Source: Sciurus carolinensis
Taxonomy: Eukaryota; Chordata; Mammalia; Rodentia; Sciuridae
NCBI RefSeq assembly: GCF_902686445.1
Contig: NC_062223.1
Coordinates: 43,742,998-43,806,997 of the forward strand
DNA length: 64,000 nucleotides
Reading direction: 5' to 3'
A program made the translations under genes and the position numbers. Under the pieces are notes generated by a model. The model had not been told where the DNA came from and searched no databases. It was given only the letters and a program-made list of their open reading frames with translations. The first letter of the stretch is position 1. Each line of letters begins with the position of its first letter. This document shows positions 43,801 to 53,377 of the stretch, piece after piece.

Positions 43801-46800
43801 TCACTAAGTTATTAATCATAAAAACCAACTTATCTGTCTGCTAACAACTTCAGATGTTCCAAAAATTCCTAGAACCCTATATGATTAGCCCTTAAAAGAC
43901 CCACCCAGCAGATATTAAGAACAAATCATTAGCACAGTGCTTAAGTACAATAATATGCACGTCAGTCAAATAAAATGCAAATACTTAACCACAAAGCACT
44001 ATATGTTAGTTCCCAACCTTTTTGTTAATAAAACAACTATGCTAATAATTCATTTCTACTCCCTCTCCCAACCCAAACACACACTAAAGTACTGAAGATG
44101 GAACCCAGGAATGCTTTACCACTGAGCTATATCCCCCAGCCCTTTTAATTTTTGATTTTAAGATAGGACCTTGCTAATTTGCCAAAGCTGGTCTTGCACT
44201 TTTTGGCTTCCTGAATCATTGAGATTGTAGAGGTATACCACCATGCCCAACTTTCACTTCTACTTCAATATCCATGCTAAAATATAATTACCTGATTCCA
44301 CTAAAAACATGTAACTAAGTCTACTTAGTACAACTAGTTGGCACATCTCTTTTACAAATCATAATACTACAGATTTTTTTATCTGTTTTTCGCCTAACCC
44401 CCGTCACATTTTTAAAATGCATTTCTTATTTGGCAAATATACATATTTTGTTGTTAGGGTTTCATGGGAATAGTATTTTCATCCCTATTAAATAACTTTC
44501 TGATGTAAAGGCCCAATTCTTTACCCATTCTATTAACATTGTACATTTTGATACTTCAACAGAGAGCTGAGGTACTGATGCAATTATACCTTTGGAGAAT
44601 GACCCTGATAGCAGAATAACGAAAAGTATATTACCCAAAGCTTAAAAATACTTCCTACACTTTGGAGGTAAAGGAGACATGAAAAGACGATTTAAAAAGG
44701 CTAGGACCAACCAGTAAGGCTTTTTTTTTTTTTTTTTCTTTTCTTTTTACTCTTTTGCAAGGCACACCAAAAAGAAATTCAAGTACAAGTAAATAAATCA
44801 AAGCTAACTTTTCCTCTAATTAACTTATGCCAGGATAGTCTGAAGGCAGAGAGGAGAAATATTAGGAGAACAATGAACTAGAGATGAGAACCTGGGGGAA
44901 AAAAAAATGCTTGATATGAGATATGAGATAACACCAAGCAACACTCAGGAAATCCAAAGTCTCATATCTAAAAAAAACAGCATTAGGGTGAAGAAGGTCA
45001 TACTTCCTACAAGGTTGGTTCTTCTGAAACTATCAATATGGAAGACCAGATTTTAACAGATCAACCTGATAAAAGAAACCATAGTTTTCTACTTTTGACA
45101 GATTAACTCATAACTTTGTATAAAATAATTTTTATAATCAGCAAGCAGCAATTCTAGTACATAGTCACAGGAATAAATGAATCATCTTTTACCAGTCTTG
45201 TGTATGAATTTGTTATTATAATAAATATACTAATGCTGCAAAAAAAATCTTAATTGGTCCGCAGGAGAGATCGAAATTACTAAAGACAAAAACAACCTTG
45301 TAATACAGAGAATTCTTACCTCAACCGTTTCAACTGTCCACTCATCTACCACCTGCTCCTTTTCACCACTGCTGAACTGTGTTTCTGCCATAAATTGTCT
45401 ATTTACATACTGCAAAGCAAAGTAAATGTTTGAGACATCTGTTTGAAAGACAGAAAGGTAGAGGCAGCATTAAAAAAAAAAAAAATCATACCTCTGTTGA
45501 TTCAACTTCACTTTGCTCAGTGTATTCTTCTGCTGGCTCAGGTTCTAAGAGGTTAAAAAATTATTAAAAAAAAAAAAAAAAACAAACAAGATTTCAATTC
45601 AGTGAAAGCAGTTTATCTAACACTAGAATGGTGGATAATTGTCATTCACAAACCTGTCCAAACTCAGAACATACAACACCAATAGTGCACCCTATTGCTA
45701 AACTAGACTTTGGGTGACATGCCAAAGGCAGTTCATCAACTGAAACATATGTACCACTCTAGCTGGGGTGGTATGCATGGGTAGGGGTAGGACAAAGTGG
45801 AAAATTTCTATAAACTTTGTTCAATGTTCCTGTGAAACTAAAACTGCTCTAAAAAAATACTCTAGTTTTTTAATCATGTAAAAAATGCAACAATTCTTTT
45901 TAAAATCCGAATAATAGTTCACCTATATTTTACCATTTTTACAGTAATATGTTTAGAAAGTTTTCTTTACCTTTATTGCAAAACAAATTAGTATTATTAG
46001 AGTTTATTCTACATGGGGTGTAATATAAATACAGAGCTACCACATTAAAATCCTTCTGTTTCCATAAGTGATGGTATAAAGCAGCACACAAATTAAAATC
46101 TTATTCTCCATTTTAACATAATTAGGAAAAATAAAAATACTGCCCTATATTGTTATCTGCTACTATAAATTTCAACAATGTACAATCTTCTCTTCTGGTT
46201 TCAACTTCAGAACTAACACTTACACAGTAATTACCATGAACCTGGTACTCCATATACACTTTACATATTACATTCTAAATGAAGACCTGAGGTACAAAAA
46301 GCTTCAATAACTTGTCCAAAGTTCTATAGCTGGTAGGCACTGAAACCAAGATTTGAACCCAGGCAGTCTGATTCTAGAATCCATGCTTTTACTATTAAAA
46401 ATTTATGCTCTGATAACGTACATTGTACTCACAATTTTACTCATTTTAAAAAGTAGTCATAGTTAAGTAACCAGCAACATGATTTAGAGTATTTTGATAG
46501 GTGTTAAAATCATTTAGAAAAGACCTTGCCATTGAGACGTTAATAAGGCAAAATTACAGTATTATAATCCTCCCATCATTAAAAAACAATATTCACCCTA
46601 TATACAGGCATGATAAACAGCAGTTAAGTTCACATGTCAGACAAAAATTCTATTTTATAACCCTTACAAGAAGTGGCCCTCCCCAAATTCCTCCCCATCA
46701 ATCCTTCAGCAAGAGAAATACCACTTTATAACTGTGATGATCAAGATCAATAAAACAAATGATGGAGTGAATACTTCAAGGAATGACTATTTTTTGTTTT

Positions 46801-49800
46801 TTCTCCCCCTCTTTTGAGGGCATTACTCGATGTGCTTTGTTTTTTTAACATTTTGTCACACTTAAAGTTTCTTTACAAATTTGTTGGTATGTATATAATA
46901 ACTAAATAAGTAGAAAACTTGCAGCAAAGGAAAGTCAGACTCAGAACCTAAACTAAAGCTCATATTTCCCTAAGTACTCACCAGCTTCAGCTACCTGGTC
47001 TTCCACTATAGGTGCAGAGGCTGCCTCTTCTTCCTCACACAGCCCATTCTGATGATTATGGGTGCTATCAAAGTAGTTTGACTGGAAAACACGCTCAACA
47101 ATTTCCTTTAGAGCTTTATCTAAAAAAGAATATGAATTAGATAAGAGTATCAGATGAGCAAAGATTCAACATTCTCAAGTACTGTAATAAAAAGAAAAAC
47201 ACCTAACCAACTACTGCAAAAACATATACATAAGATTTAATCTCACTGAGAAGAGAAGGTATTACAGAGTGATAAAGAAAAAGAACCACCTATCTAAGCT
47301 TTGTGGGGGCGTAAGGGGGAGGAAAATTACATCATGAATAGTACACATAGGCCCAAAAGGTTGGACCTAGTCAGAGGAGATCACTTGGGGTTTTCCTGTT
47401 GTAACTGCTACAAAAGCTGAGAGAGATGAGTAAAGGTGTGTAAAAGTGTTTCAAGGAAGAGGAAAGAGCATTTATAAAGTCCTAAGCAAGGAAGGATGCC
47501 AAATTCAAGAAAAGGATACCACTGTGACTGGAGCACAGGAGGAAGAAAAAGCGTAGGAGTAAAGATGATGCTGCAGAAGACTGGATAAAGGCCAGACTGT
47601 GAATGCCCTTGAAGTTAAGAAAAAATGCATGTAAAACATGTTAAAAAGAAGTCTTTTAGAGATTTTAAAGAGGGGAAAGAAGTAGATTCAGTAAGCAACT
47701 GTATTAGATAAAAAGACATAAAAATAGAAGAAAAAGAGAAGTAGACTCAAAAGGCAAATGAAAATAGTCAAATTTGGTATGCTAGGATATTGAAAAGGTA
47801 GGGGGCCTTAGAGGTATACAAAAGAATTATTCTCAATTTCCAGGCCTTGTAATATAAATCTGTATAAAGTAAGGTCATTCCCTGATAGGTCACTGTACAG
47901 AAAAATAAAACTTTAAGGACCATACTTGTTATCAAAGTTTTCTAAAATCAATCCTAATAAAACTATTACCAGGGGCTTGGGTTGTTGCTCGGTGGTAGAG
48001 CGCATGCCTTGCATGTGTGAGACCCTGGGTTTTAGTGAGATTGTGAAATTTAAACTTCCTTTTTAAAAATAATCTCTAGGGCTGGGGAGAGATAGCTCAG
48101 TCGGTGGAGTGCTTGCCTTGTAAACACAAGGCCCTGGGTTCAATCCCCAGCACCAAAAAAAAAAAAAAAAAAAAAACCTCTAGTTGCATATGAGATACAT
48201 TATGTCCAATTAACAGGAGTCTAAGAACTAAAAATTAAAAGATAAAGGAATGACCACAAGTAGAATGTACAAGATGAAATGTTCTTTGTAAAACTTCAGT
48301 CATAAGGAAAAACCAGCGCCTACCTAATAACATAAACTTCAGAAAGTCAATCTGGTATTAATCTATCTAGTTTAAGCACAGTTAAAATTCTATGTAAAAC
48401 TATGTCAAGGGACTGGGATATATCTCAGTGGTGGAGAGTTTGCCTAGCTAGCAATGTACCAAGGGCTTGTGTTAGATACCTAGTGCTAGTATCCCCAATG
48501 ATCCATGTCAAAGGCTTGGTTGCCAGCCTGTGGTGCTATGGGGAGATGGGAACCAGTAAGAGGCAAAATCTAGTGGAAGAAGTTAGGTCATTGGGGGTGT
48601 GCTCTTGAAGGAAATACTGGTACCCTAGGCCCCTCCTATCTGCTTCCCAATTGTGTTGAGGTAAACAACTCTGTTCCACCACAGGTTCCCCGCAATGGTT
48701 TGCCCTGCCACAGTCCCCAAACCAACAGAGCAAGGTGACCATTTACAGAGATCTCTGAAACTATGAGCCAAAAAACTTTCCCTCCTAATAACTCAGGTAC
48801 TTTGTCATAGTAACAGAAAGCTGATTAACATCCAGCACCACAAAAAACACAAAACCATGTAAGTTAGGACTCCTATCTTTACAGACTGTCACTAATGGTT
48901 TTTTGTTTTGTTGGGGTACTGAGGACTAAACTCAAGAGATACTCTACCACTGAGCTACAGCCCCAGTCCTTTTAATTACTTATTTTCAGAGAGGATTTCG
49001 CTAAGTTGCTCAAACTTGCAATCCTCCTGCCTCATCCTCTTGAGTGGAGGAATTACAGGCATGTGCAATGGTGCCCAACTGTCACTAGTTCTGACTTACA
49101 TAAAACACATACCACAAACATGCCCAAAAAGGAAACAGGAAAGTGAAACAGTGGATGAATGTAACTTACGCACTTCAAAATTTTCTTCAACGTTAAGGAA
49201 AAAACGAATTTTTAAAAATTTAGGGGTTGGGGGTCGTGGCTCAGTGGTAGAGCACTTGCCTGGCATGTGTGAGGCAGTGGGTTCGATCCTCAGCACCACA
49301 TAAAAATAATAAAGATTTTTTTTAAATTAAAAAAAAAAAAAATTTAGTTACAAAATCAGAGTGATTTTTTGATACTTACAGGTTGTTCCACATACAGATT
49401 TTTCCTTCCCTTCCAACAAGTCCCACAAATGAATGGAGGCATGTTCATACTGCTCATTCAACCTTATAATAATAACAAATAATTAATTACCTTTTAGTTG
49501 TTAATTAGAGGCAATTATTTAGAAGTTTCTATTATCAAACAGCAATATACCTTAAGCTCATGTCCCGTTCAGGGTCTACTAACTTGTAGAATTCATCCAA
49601 CAATGACAATTCCTCTTCAGACAATATTGGTACTCCATTCAACCCTTGTTTCAAGTCAGTTCGCACTTCATCGTCTCCCAATTTATCCAAAACATACTGT
49701 AGCTCTAGTACAGTTTTTAAACGTTTCTGTTCAGCTTCTTCTCTCATAAGCTGCTCCCGGCGTGCTGTCTTCTTTATTGTTTTCTGAATCTATAAAAGAA

Positions 49801-52800
49801 TATAAACTATAAGACACCAAAATTACAACTTTTTAAGTACCTTCCACCAACTTACAAGGAGATACTAAAACCCAGTGTCTCCTTGCACCCAACAATCCAC
49901 TGCTATCAGAAAGGCATTCTGACTGAAAATAACATCTAAAACTGATGGGTTTTTATGAATAAGAGGACACTGGAAGAGTTTTATAAAACTTAAATATTTA
50001 GTTCAATCAATTTCAGGTCCAATGTAAAGAAGATATATTTCATATGGCTGGGTTTAGTGGCACACACTTATAATTCCTACTCAGTAGGTTGAGGCAGGAG
50101 GATCCAAGTTTGAGGTCAGGCTGGGTAACTTAGCAAGACCCTGTCTCAAATAAAAAGCACTGGGCATGTACTTCAGTGGTAAAAGTGGCTCCTGAATTCA
50201 ATTCTAAGTACCACAAAAAAGGATGATTCCAAATTTAACCAATCTATTTTAACATAAGATATGTCTTAAGCAGCTGCTAAAAATTCAGAACACATCTTTT
50301 TCTAAATGGTAATATAACTACTGTTGCCAATGAATTAATGTATTTGGCATTTGTTCCTAAACAATCTAGCAGACAAGGACAGTAAGGAAGTGGAATGGGT
50401 ACATATGAAATGATTACCCATGAGACAGATGCCACAGAAGCTATGGATAGGTACAGAGATGTTCAATATATTCTTAAGTTTTATATGTTTGAAAGTTTCT
50501 GATACTAGAACATATAAAAATTAGAATTAAACTGAGTCAATTAAAAAAGCATGAATTATTTTTCCTACTACACTTTTTCTTCCCTGGAAAGGTTGAAGGG
50601 ATAGCATCAGCCATACGCAAATATTTCTCTCTTCCTTTTTTAATGTTTAGCATCAGTTTGGGGATACAGAAAGGTCAGTCTTTTCAAAAACTCATTGCAG
50701 TGTTTTCCTTTCCACATTTCCCCCTTCTCAAACTTCACAGCAATGAACTGACCCAGAGAAAACCAAAAAATAGCCAGGCACAGTGGCGCATGCCTGTAAT
50801 ACTAGCAGCTTGGGAGGGTGAGGCAGGAGCATCGAGAATTCAAAGCCAGTCTCAGTAACTTAGCAAGGACCTACACAACTTAGACAGATCCTGTCCCAAA
50901 ATTTAAAAAAACAAAAACAACTGAGGGGATGTGGTTCAGTGGTTGAGCACCCCTGGGTTCAATCTCCAGTACAATTAAAAAAAAAAGGACCCATGATATC
51001 TACAATATGGGGGAAAGGGACAAGACCTGAGAAGAATGATGACAGTTACAAGAAGACAAAACCATAATGGTAGCAGAGTGGGCAAATGATATGTTAGCAA
51101 TAAATGGAAAGGAAATGAATAATATATATGAACAGACAGATAAGATATAAGTTAGGATGGATAAGAAAGCTTTCAAGGAGAAAGTGACACCCATTAAAAT
51201 GAATGAGTTTTTCAATCTTAGGGGAGGCAGTTTACATCTCTTTTAGGTAGCCGGAGAAGAAGCAAGAATATGAAAGGAAGTGAGATGCAAAAGAAGATAA
51301 TGAAGAAAGCTACTTTTGATGAAACAGCACTTCAACTAAGGAATAAGGTGAACTAGAAAAGGTAGGCTGAAGCTCTTGAATGCTTAGGAAAAAAAAAAAA
51401 AAAAAATCACTGCCAATGAAGTTAAAGGTTCAGACAAACGTTCCTGAAAACACTAAAGAGTTAAAATAAAAGCAAAGAATACAGATATATAACTTATTCA
51501 CTGACAATGGTTTCAGAAATGCTATATTAAATTGTATGGCAACACTGCTTCTATGACCCATGAGAAAGGAAGGAAAAAGAAAATGAAAAGGAAAGAAAGA
51601 ATTAATTGAGTACAGTTCATCAAGCCTGAAATTCTGATCTAAGCCAAGAGGAACAAACCCCTACGTGGATCTACTATGGTCTATATATGTCCCCCAAAAT
51701 TCATGTGTTGGAAACAATCTCCTCAATACAACAGTCTTCCAAGGTAGGGCCTTTTGGGTGTCTATTTAGGTCGTAAGAGCTCATGAATGGATAAATGCTG
51801 TTGCTAAAAGGGACTGCAGAAGTGGGTTCACCCTCTTACCTTTCTACCTCCACCATAAAAGGATATGGCAAGAAGGTCCTTACCAGAGGCTGGTGCTTTG
51901 GTCTTGGTCTTTCCAGCCTCCGAAACTATGAGAAATAAATTGGGTGGGGAGGGTTTACGGGGAATAGAACTCACGGGCACTCAACCATTAAGCCACATTG
52001 CCAGCCCTATTTTGTATTTTATTTAGAGACAGGGTCTCAGTGAGTTGCTTAGCACCTCACTTTGCTGAGGCTGGCTTTGAGCTCTCAGTCCTCCTGCCAC
52101 AGCCTCGGAGCCACTGAGATTACAGGCATGTGCTACTGTGCCTGGCTAAGAAATAAATTTTTGCTCTTTATAAATTATCCAGTCTATGTATTTTTATAGC
52201 AGCACAAAACAGACTAAGATATCGTTTGGGGGAAAATCGTCACAATTTTTCCTTCATCAATTATAATAAGATCAACATTAAGTGCTTAAAATATATTAGT
52301 TATGTATCAAACACTCTTCTAAGCACAGTCCTATGAAGTAGGGACTACTATTTTCACCACTTTAAAGATTAGAAAACTGATATGCTATGATGGCCTCTTT
52401 CTTTTACCCTTCTATTTTCTCCAGAAAATCTTAATACAGGAACAGAGAAATTAAGTAATTCATCCAAGGTCATAAAACAAGTGATAGAATCAGATTTAAC
52501 CTAGGCAATCTGCTTCCTGAATCAGATCTATTAATCCTTGTATTACATTATTTCTCATGTAAAAGACTGTCAGAGATAACTTTATAATTTCAATGTTACT
52601 AGCCTTTCCTCAAATAAATTACTTATTCAGAAAACTTATTTTTTTTACACCAATGAGATCTTTAAGATAACTTACTATATGACTTTTGTCCTATCTCAAA
52701 ACTTAAGTCCTTTAAAAGACATCTCTCAGGTGTTACAACAAACTACACAGACTTGCTTCCAAGGCATCTTACATATAATCTGATCCTCTGGGCCCAGTGG

Positions 52801-53377
52801 CACAGACTTGTAATCCCAGCAACTCCAGAGGCTGAGGCAAGAAGATCTCAAGTTTAAGACTAGCCTCTGCAATTAGCCCTAAGCAACTTAGCAAGACCCT
52901 GTCTCAAAATAAGACATTAAAATAAAAAAGGACTTGGAAGGAGCGAGGCTCAGCGGTTAAGCACCCCTGGGTTCAATCCCTGGTACCAAAAGAAAAGATA
53001 CAATTGGATTGACTGCTCACCTTGCAGAGAGTTTATAAATGTATAGAAGGACTAAAATCCAAAACACAAATTTTTCTCTAACCCTATTTTTAGCATTTCA
53101 TAAACACATGTATTATCTTTTACATACATCTTGACTTAATGCCATGAAACTTCTCTGTAGTTCTTTTGCAAATTCCAAATTATTTGTGACTTCCTGGTAC
53201 TTTGATACAGCATCCTAAAATGACAAAAACAGAACCCAACTTTATTAGAATCACAAGAATTGTAAAATTCATTTGCTTATTCAAAATAGTAAGCATAAAA
53301 TATAACATCTTTACCAGCTGATCTTGATTAAGCCTTTCTCCTTTATTCATTCGTTCCTGGTAATCATCAAGCTTACC
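31747..53377 (-). CDS. CAPRIN1: CAPRIN1, RNA-binding stress-granule protein (17 coding exons, N-terminus outside window)
   Basis: Caprin-1 binds mRNA and G3BP1/2, supports stress-granule assembly and local translation, and acts in the cytoplasm. Coding pieces: 53377-53315, 53214-53128, 49789-49551, 49462-49380, 47119-46982, 45544-45492, 45409-45320, 43110-42955, 42869-42761, 41139-41078, 39905-39795, 39614-39465, 38586-38436, 34546-34352, 33883-33783, 33435-33372, 31811-31747. They sum to 1917 nt, 638 codons plus TAA, from about residue 73. With 72 missing residues this gives 710, against 709 in human as I recall. In order the pieces give the coiled-coil/dimerisation region, an acidic stretch (EEEEAASAP), the G3BP-binding segment around YNFIQ-DSMLDFEN, a Q/S/N-rich low-complexity region and the RGG-rich C-terminus. 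All introns are GT-AG except one GC-AG. The start codon and about 72 residues are beyond 64000. Confidence 0.97.
32044..32185 (+). mobile_element. L2 3'-end fragment
   Basis: CATTCATTCATTCAACAAGT, TATTGAGTGCCTACTATATG, CCAGGCACTGTCATCAGGC and GGAGCTCACATTCTAGTG follow the L2 consensus order. It lies in the last CAPRIN1 intron. Confidence 0.75.
33352..33372 (-). CDS. CAPRIN1: CAPRIN1 alternative C-terminus by reading past the exon P donor
   Basis: Past the exon P donor the frame continues G-N-I-L-W-W and stops at TGA (33352-33354). I recall the human 694-residue isoform 2 ending in NILWW, so this isoform appears conserved. Whether it is made here cannot be seen from DNA. Confidence 0.6.
   Translation of the reverse strand, partial: GNILWW
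33372..33435 (-). CDS. CAPRIN1: CAPRIN1 coding exon P (penultimate)
   Basis: It encodes DGYQQNFKRGSGQSGPRGAP plus R and a split glycine, from TTTAG to donor GTAATA. Read past the donor, the frame gives the short alternative ending described separately. Confidence 0.95.
33783..33883 (-). CDS. CAPRIN1: CAPRIN1 coding exon O
   Basis: It encodes GYDGYRPSFSNTPNSGYTQS through DYSGYQR, from TTTTAG to GTAGGT. It is rich in G, Y and S. Confidence 0.95.
34352..34546 (-). CDS. CAPRIN1: CAPRIN1 coding exon N, RGG exon
   Basis: It encodes VGTYHGSQDQPHQVTGNHQQ through RGVSRGGSRGARG to GPANGFRG, from acceptor TATAG to GTAAAA. The clustered RG/RGG repeats are typical arginine-methylated RNA-binding sequence. 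Confidence 0.96.
35629..35725 (+). mobile_element. Young ID-type SINE
   Basis: GGGGCTGGGGAGATAGCTCA, TAGAGTGCTTGCCTTGCAAG and GGGTTTGATCCCCAGCAAC. It is close to the copies at 2655 and 60089. Confidence 0.9.
36028..36165 (+). mobile_element. B1-like SINE monomer
   Basis: CATGTGCAGTGATGCACACC, GGAGGCTGAGGCAGGAGGAT and TGTCTCAAAATAAAATTTAA. It has no ID half. Confidence 0.8.
36700..36985 (+). mobile_element. L2-like fragment
   Basis: AAGCTACTGAAAGATTTTGA, GACATCTGATTTACATTT and ATCACTCTGGCTACTGTGTG are typical of the L2 region before the 3' end. Confidence 0.5.
37030..37108 (+). mobile_element. ID-type SINE, shortened
   Basis: GGTAGGGACTGGGTGTGTAG, then GGGTTCAATCCTAGCACC. A gap removes part of the middle. 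Confidence 0.65.
37115..37290 (+). mobile_element. B1-dID composite SINE, diverged
   Basis: GCTTATAATCCCAGCTACTC, linker, then GGTTGGGAACCTATTCAGTG and AAATCCCCAGTACCAC. Confidence 0.7.
38436..38586 (-). CDS. CAPRIN1: CAPRIN1 coding exon M
   Basis: It encodes VFNMNAPVPPVNEPETLKQQ, then a Q-rich part ending LQQEQLQT, from TTCAG to GTAGTC. Confidence 0.96.
39465..39614 (-). CDS. CAPRIN1: CAPRIN1 coding exon L
   Basis: It encodes ATISLNTDQTTASSSLPAAS through NAAPFQSMQT, from TTTAG to GTGAGC. It is part of the low-complexity region. Confidence 0.95.
39795..39905 (-). CDS. CAPRIN1: CAPRIN1 coding exon K, with GC donor
   Basis: It encodes VPLVSSTSEGYTASQPLYQP through KEPIDQIQ, from acceptor TCTAG. 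The donor reads CAG|GCAAGT: the exon must end after CAG to keep the protein in frame, so this intron starts with GC. Confidence 0.94.
39978..40160 (+). mobile_element. B1-dID composite SINE
   Basis: ATGAGCATGTTAGCCCACAC, GGCCAGCCTGGGCAACTTAG, linker, then GGACTAGGAATGTAGCTCAG and TTCAATCCCCAGTATC. Confidence 0.75.
40165..40575 (+). mobile_element. L1 3'-end fragment with G-rich tract
   Basis: GCAAATGGATGAAATTGGAG, ATCATGCTAAGTGAGATAAG, a G-rich purine tract with TTAGGG-like units, then CATGTATCCCATTTGTTTAC and an A-run. This matches the general design of mammalian L1 3' ends. Confidence 0.7.
40570..40610. repeat. (TA)n(CA)n microsatellite
   Basis: ATATATATATATA followed by CACACACACACACA after the L1 A-tail. 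Confidence 0.85.
41078..41139 (-). CDS. CAPRIN1: CAPRIN1 coding exon J
   Basis: A 62-nt exon encoding HSESRLAQPNQVPVQPEATQ after a split valine codon, from TTTCAG to GTAAG. Confidence 0.94.
41318..41402 (+). mobile_element. Partial ID-type SINE
   Basis: ATAGCTGGGGCTTCAGTGGT, TGCTTGCCTAGCATGCATGA and a diverged B box. Confidence 0.6.
41526..41655 (+). mobile_element. ID-type SINE
   Basis: TTTGTGGTTCAGTGGTAGAG, CGCTTGCCTAGCACGTGTG and GGGTTCAATTCTCAGCACCG. Confidence 0.85.
42761..42869 (-). CDS. CAPRIN1: CAPRIN1 coding exon I
   Basis: It encodes DSMLDFENQTLDPAIVSAQP through MPQLVCPP, from TTACAG to the weaker donor GTTAGT. DSMLDFEN completes the G3BP-binding motif begun in exon H. Confidence 0.95.
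42955..43110 (-). CDS. CAPRIN1: CAPRIN1 coding exon H
   Basis: It encodes VVNSLQQQPQAASPSVPEPH through QDLMAQMQGPYNFIQ, from CTTCAG to GTAAGT. The terminal YNFIQ starts the short motif that docks on the G3BP NTF2-like domain. Confidence 0.96.
44090..44258 (-). mobile_element. B1-dID composite SINE, reverse
   Basis: GATGGAACCCAGGAATGCTT, CCCCCAGCCC, AGATAGGACCTTGCTAATTT and GAGGTATACCACCATGCCCA. It is fairly diverged. Confidence 0.75.
45320..45409 (-). CDS. CAPRIN1: CAPRIN1 coding exon G
   Basis: It encodes YVNRQFMAETQFSSGEKEQ, then VVDEWTVETVE, from TTGCAG to GTAAGA. The VV pair (codons at 45347-45352) is one valine more than I recall for human. Confidence 0.95.
45492..45544 (-). CDS. CAPRIN1: CAPRIN1 coding exon F
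   Basis: A 53-nt exon encoding PEPAEEYTEQSEVESTE after a split glutamate codon, from CTTAG to GTATGA. Confidence 0.94.
46270..46395 (-). mobile_element. MIR fragment
   Basis: TTGTCCAAAGTTCTATAGCT, GGTAGGCACTGAAACCAAGA and TTTGAACCCAGGCAGTCTGA match the MIR core. Confidence 0.7.
46982..47119 (-). CDS. CAPRIN1: CAPRIN1 coding exon E
   Basis: It encodes KALKEIVERVFQSNYFDSTH, then the acidic GLCEEEEAASAP and VEDQVAEA, from TTTTAG to GTGAGT. The KEIVERVFQS segment lies in the region reported to contact FMRP. Confidence 0.95.
47450..47620 (+). mobile_element. L2-like fragment
   Basis: CTGGATAAAGGCCAGACTGT and GAATGCCCTTGAAGTTAAG resemble internal L2. It is diverged. Confidence 0.4.
47968..48038 (+). 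mobile_element. ID-type SINE, 3'-truncated
   Basis: GGGGCTTGGGTTGTTGCTCG, CATGCCTTGCATGTGTGAGA and CCCTGGGTTTTAG, then it stops without a tail. Confidence 0.65.
48079..48175 (+). mobile_element. Young ID-type SINE
   Basis: GGGCTGGGGAGAGATAGCTC, AGGCCCTGGGTTCAATCCCC, AGCACC and an A-run. CTCTAG flanks both ends. Confidence 0.9.
48407..48482 (+). mobile_element. Diverged ID-type SINE
   Basis: GGGACTGGGATATATCTCAG and GTTTGCCTAGCTAGC. Its right part is lost. Confidence 0.5.
48500..48835 (+). mobile_element. LTR-like element (MaLR type suspected)
   Basis: AGTTAGGTCATTGGGGGTGT, CTGAAACTATGAGCC, CTTTCCCTCCTAATAACTCA and AGTAACAGAAAGCTGATTAA resemble the 3' part of mammalian MaLR-type LTRs. The family is uncertain. 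Confidence 0.5.
48905..49083 (-). mobile_element. B1-dID composite SINE, reverse
   Basis: TTGGGGTACTGAGGACTAAA, ACCACTGAGCTACAGCCCCA and ATTACAGGCATGTGCAATGG. Confidence 0.8.
49222..49345 (+). mobile_element. ID-type SINE
   Basis: GGGGTTGGGGGTCGTGGCTC through GGGTTCGATCCTCAGCACCA and CATAAAAATAATAAA. It lies about 120 bp from CAPRIN1 exon D. Confidence 0.85.
49380..49462 (-). CDS. CAPRIN1: CAPRIN1 coding exon D
   Basis: It encodes LNEQYEHASIHLWDLLEGKE then KSVCGTT, from ATAAG to GTAAGT. It ends in the first base of a split tyrosine codon. Confidence 0.95.
49551..49789 (-). CDS. CAPRIN1: CAPRIN1 coding exon C
   Basis: The longest coding exon here (239 nt). It runs IQKTIKKTARREQLMREEAE through LGDDEVRTDLKQGLNG to PERDMSL plus a split arginine, from TTATAG to GTATAT. 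It covers the start of the helical homodimerisation region. Confidence 0.96.
50046..50222 (+). mobile_element. B1-dID composite SINE, diverged
   Basis: GGCTGGGTTTAGTGGCACAC, GGCAGGAGGATCCAAGTTTG, linker, then CACTGGGCATGTACTTCAGT. Confidence 0.75.
50771..50988 (+). mobile_element. B1-dID composite SINE
   Basis: AGCCAGGCACAGTGGCGCAT, linker, GGGGATGTGGTTCAGTGGTT, GGTTCAATCTCCAGTAC and an A-run. Confidence 0.85.
51665..52222 (+). mobile_element. LTR-like element (MaLR type suspected), split by a SINE
   Basis: AAAATTCATGTGTTGGAAAC, GGTAGGGCCTTTTGGGTGTC, TTCCAGCCTCCGAAACTATG, AGAAATAAA and then, after a SINE, ATTATCCAGTCTATGTATTT and CAGACTAAGATA. The family name is uncertain. Confidence 0.55.
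51945..52148 (-). mobile_element. B1-dID composite SINE, reverse, within the LTR-like element
   Basis: GGGGAATAGAACTCACGGGC, CAGCCC, GAGACAGGGTCTCAGTGAGT and GATTACAGGCATGTGC. AAGAAATAAAT after it repeats GAGAAATAAAT before it. Confidence 0.8.
52330..52540 (-). mobile_element. MIR-like fragment
   Basis: CCTATGAAGTAGGGACTACT, AATTCATCCAAGGTCATAAA and CCTAGGCAATCTGCTTCCTG are MIR-like, with an insert between them. Confidence 0.55.
52790..52998 (+). mobile_element. B1-dID composite SINE
   Basis: GGGCCCAGTGGCACAGACTT, AAGCAACTTAGCAAGACCCT, linker, then GGTTAAGCACCCCTGGGTTC and AATCCCTGGTACC. Confidence 0.85.
53128..53214 (-). CDS. CAPRIN1: CAPRIN1 coding exon B
   Basis: It encodes DAVSKYQEVTNNLEFAKELQ then RSFMALSQD, from TTTTAG to GTATGT. 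It is part of the predicted coiled coil. Confidence 0.95.
53315..53377 (-). CDS. CAPRIN1: CAPRIN1 coding exon A (first in window)
   Basis: A 63-nt exon encoding GKLDDYQERMNKGERLNQDQ plus L, from acceptor AATAG to donor GTAAAG. It is in phase 0 at both ends and about residue 73 starts here. Confidence 0.94.
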
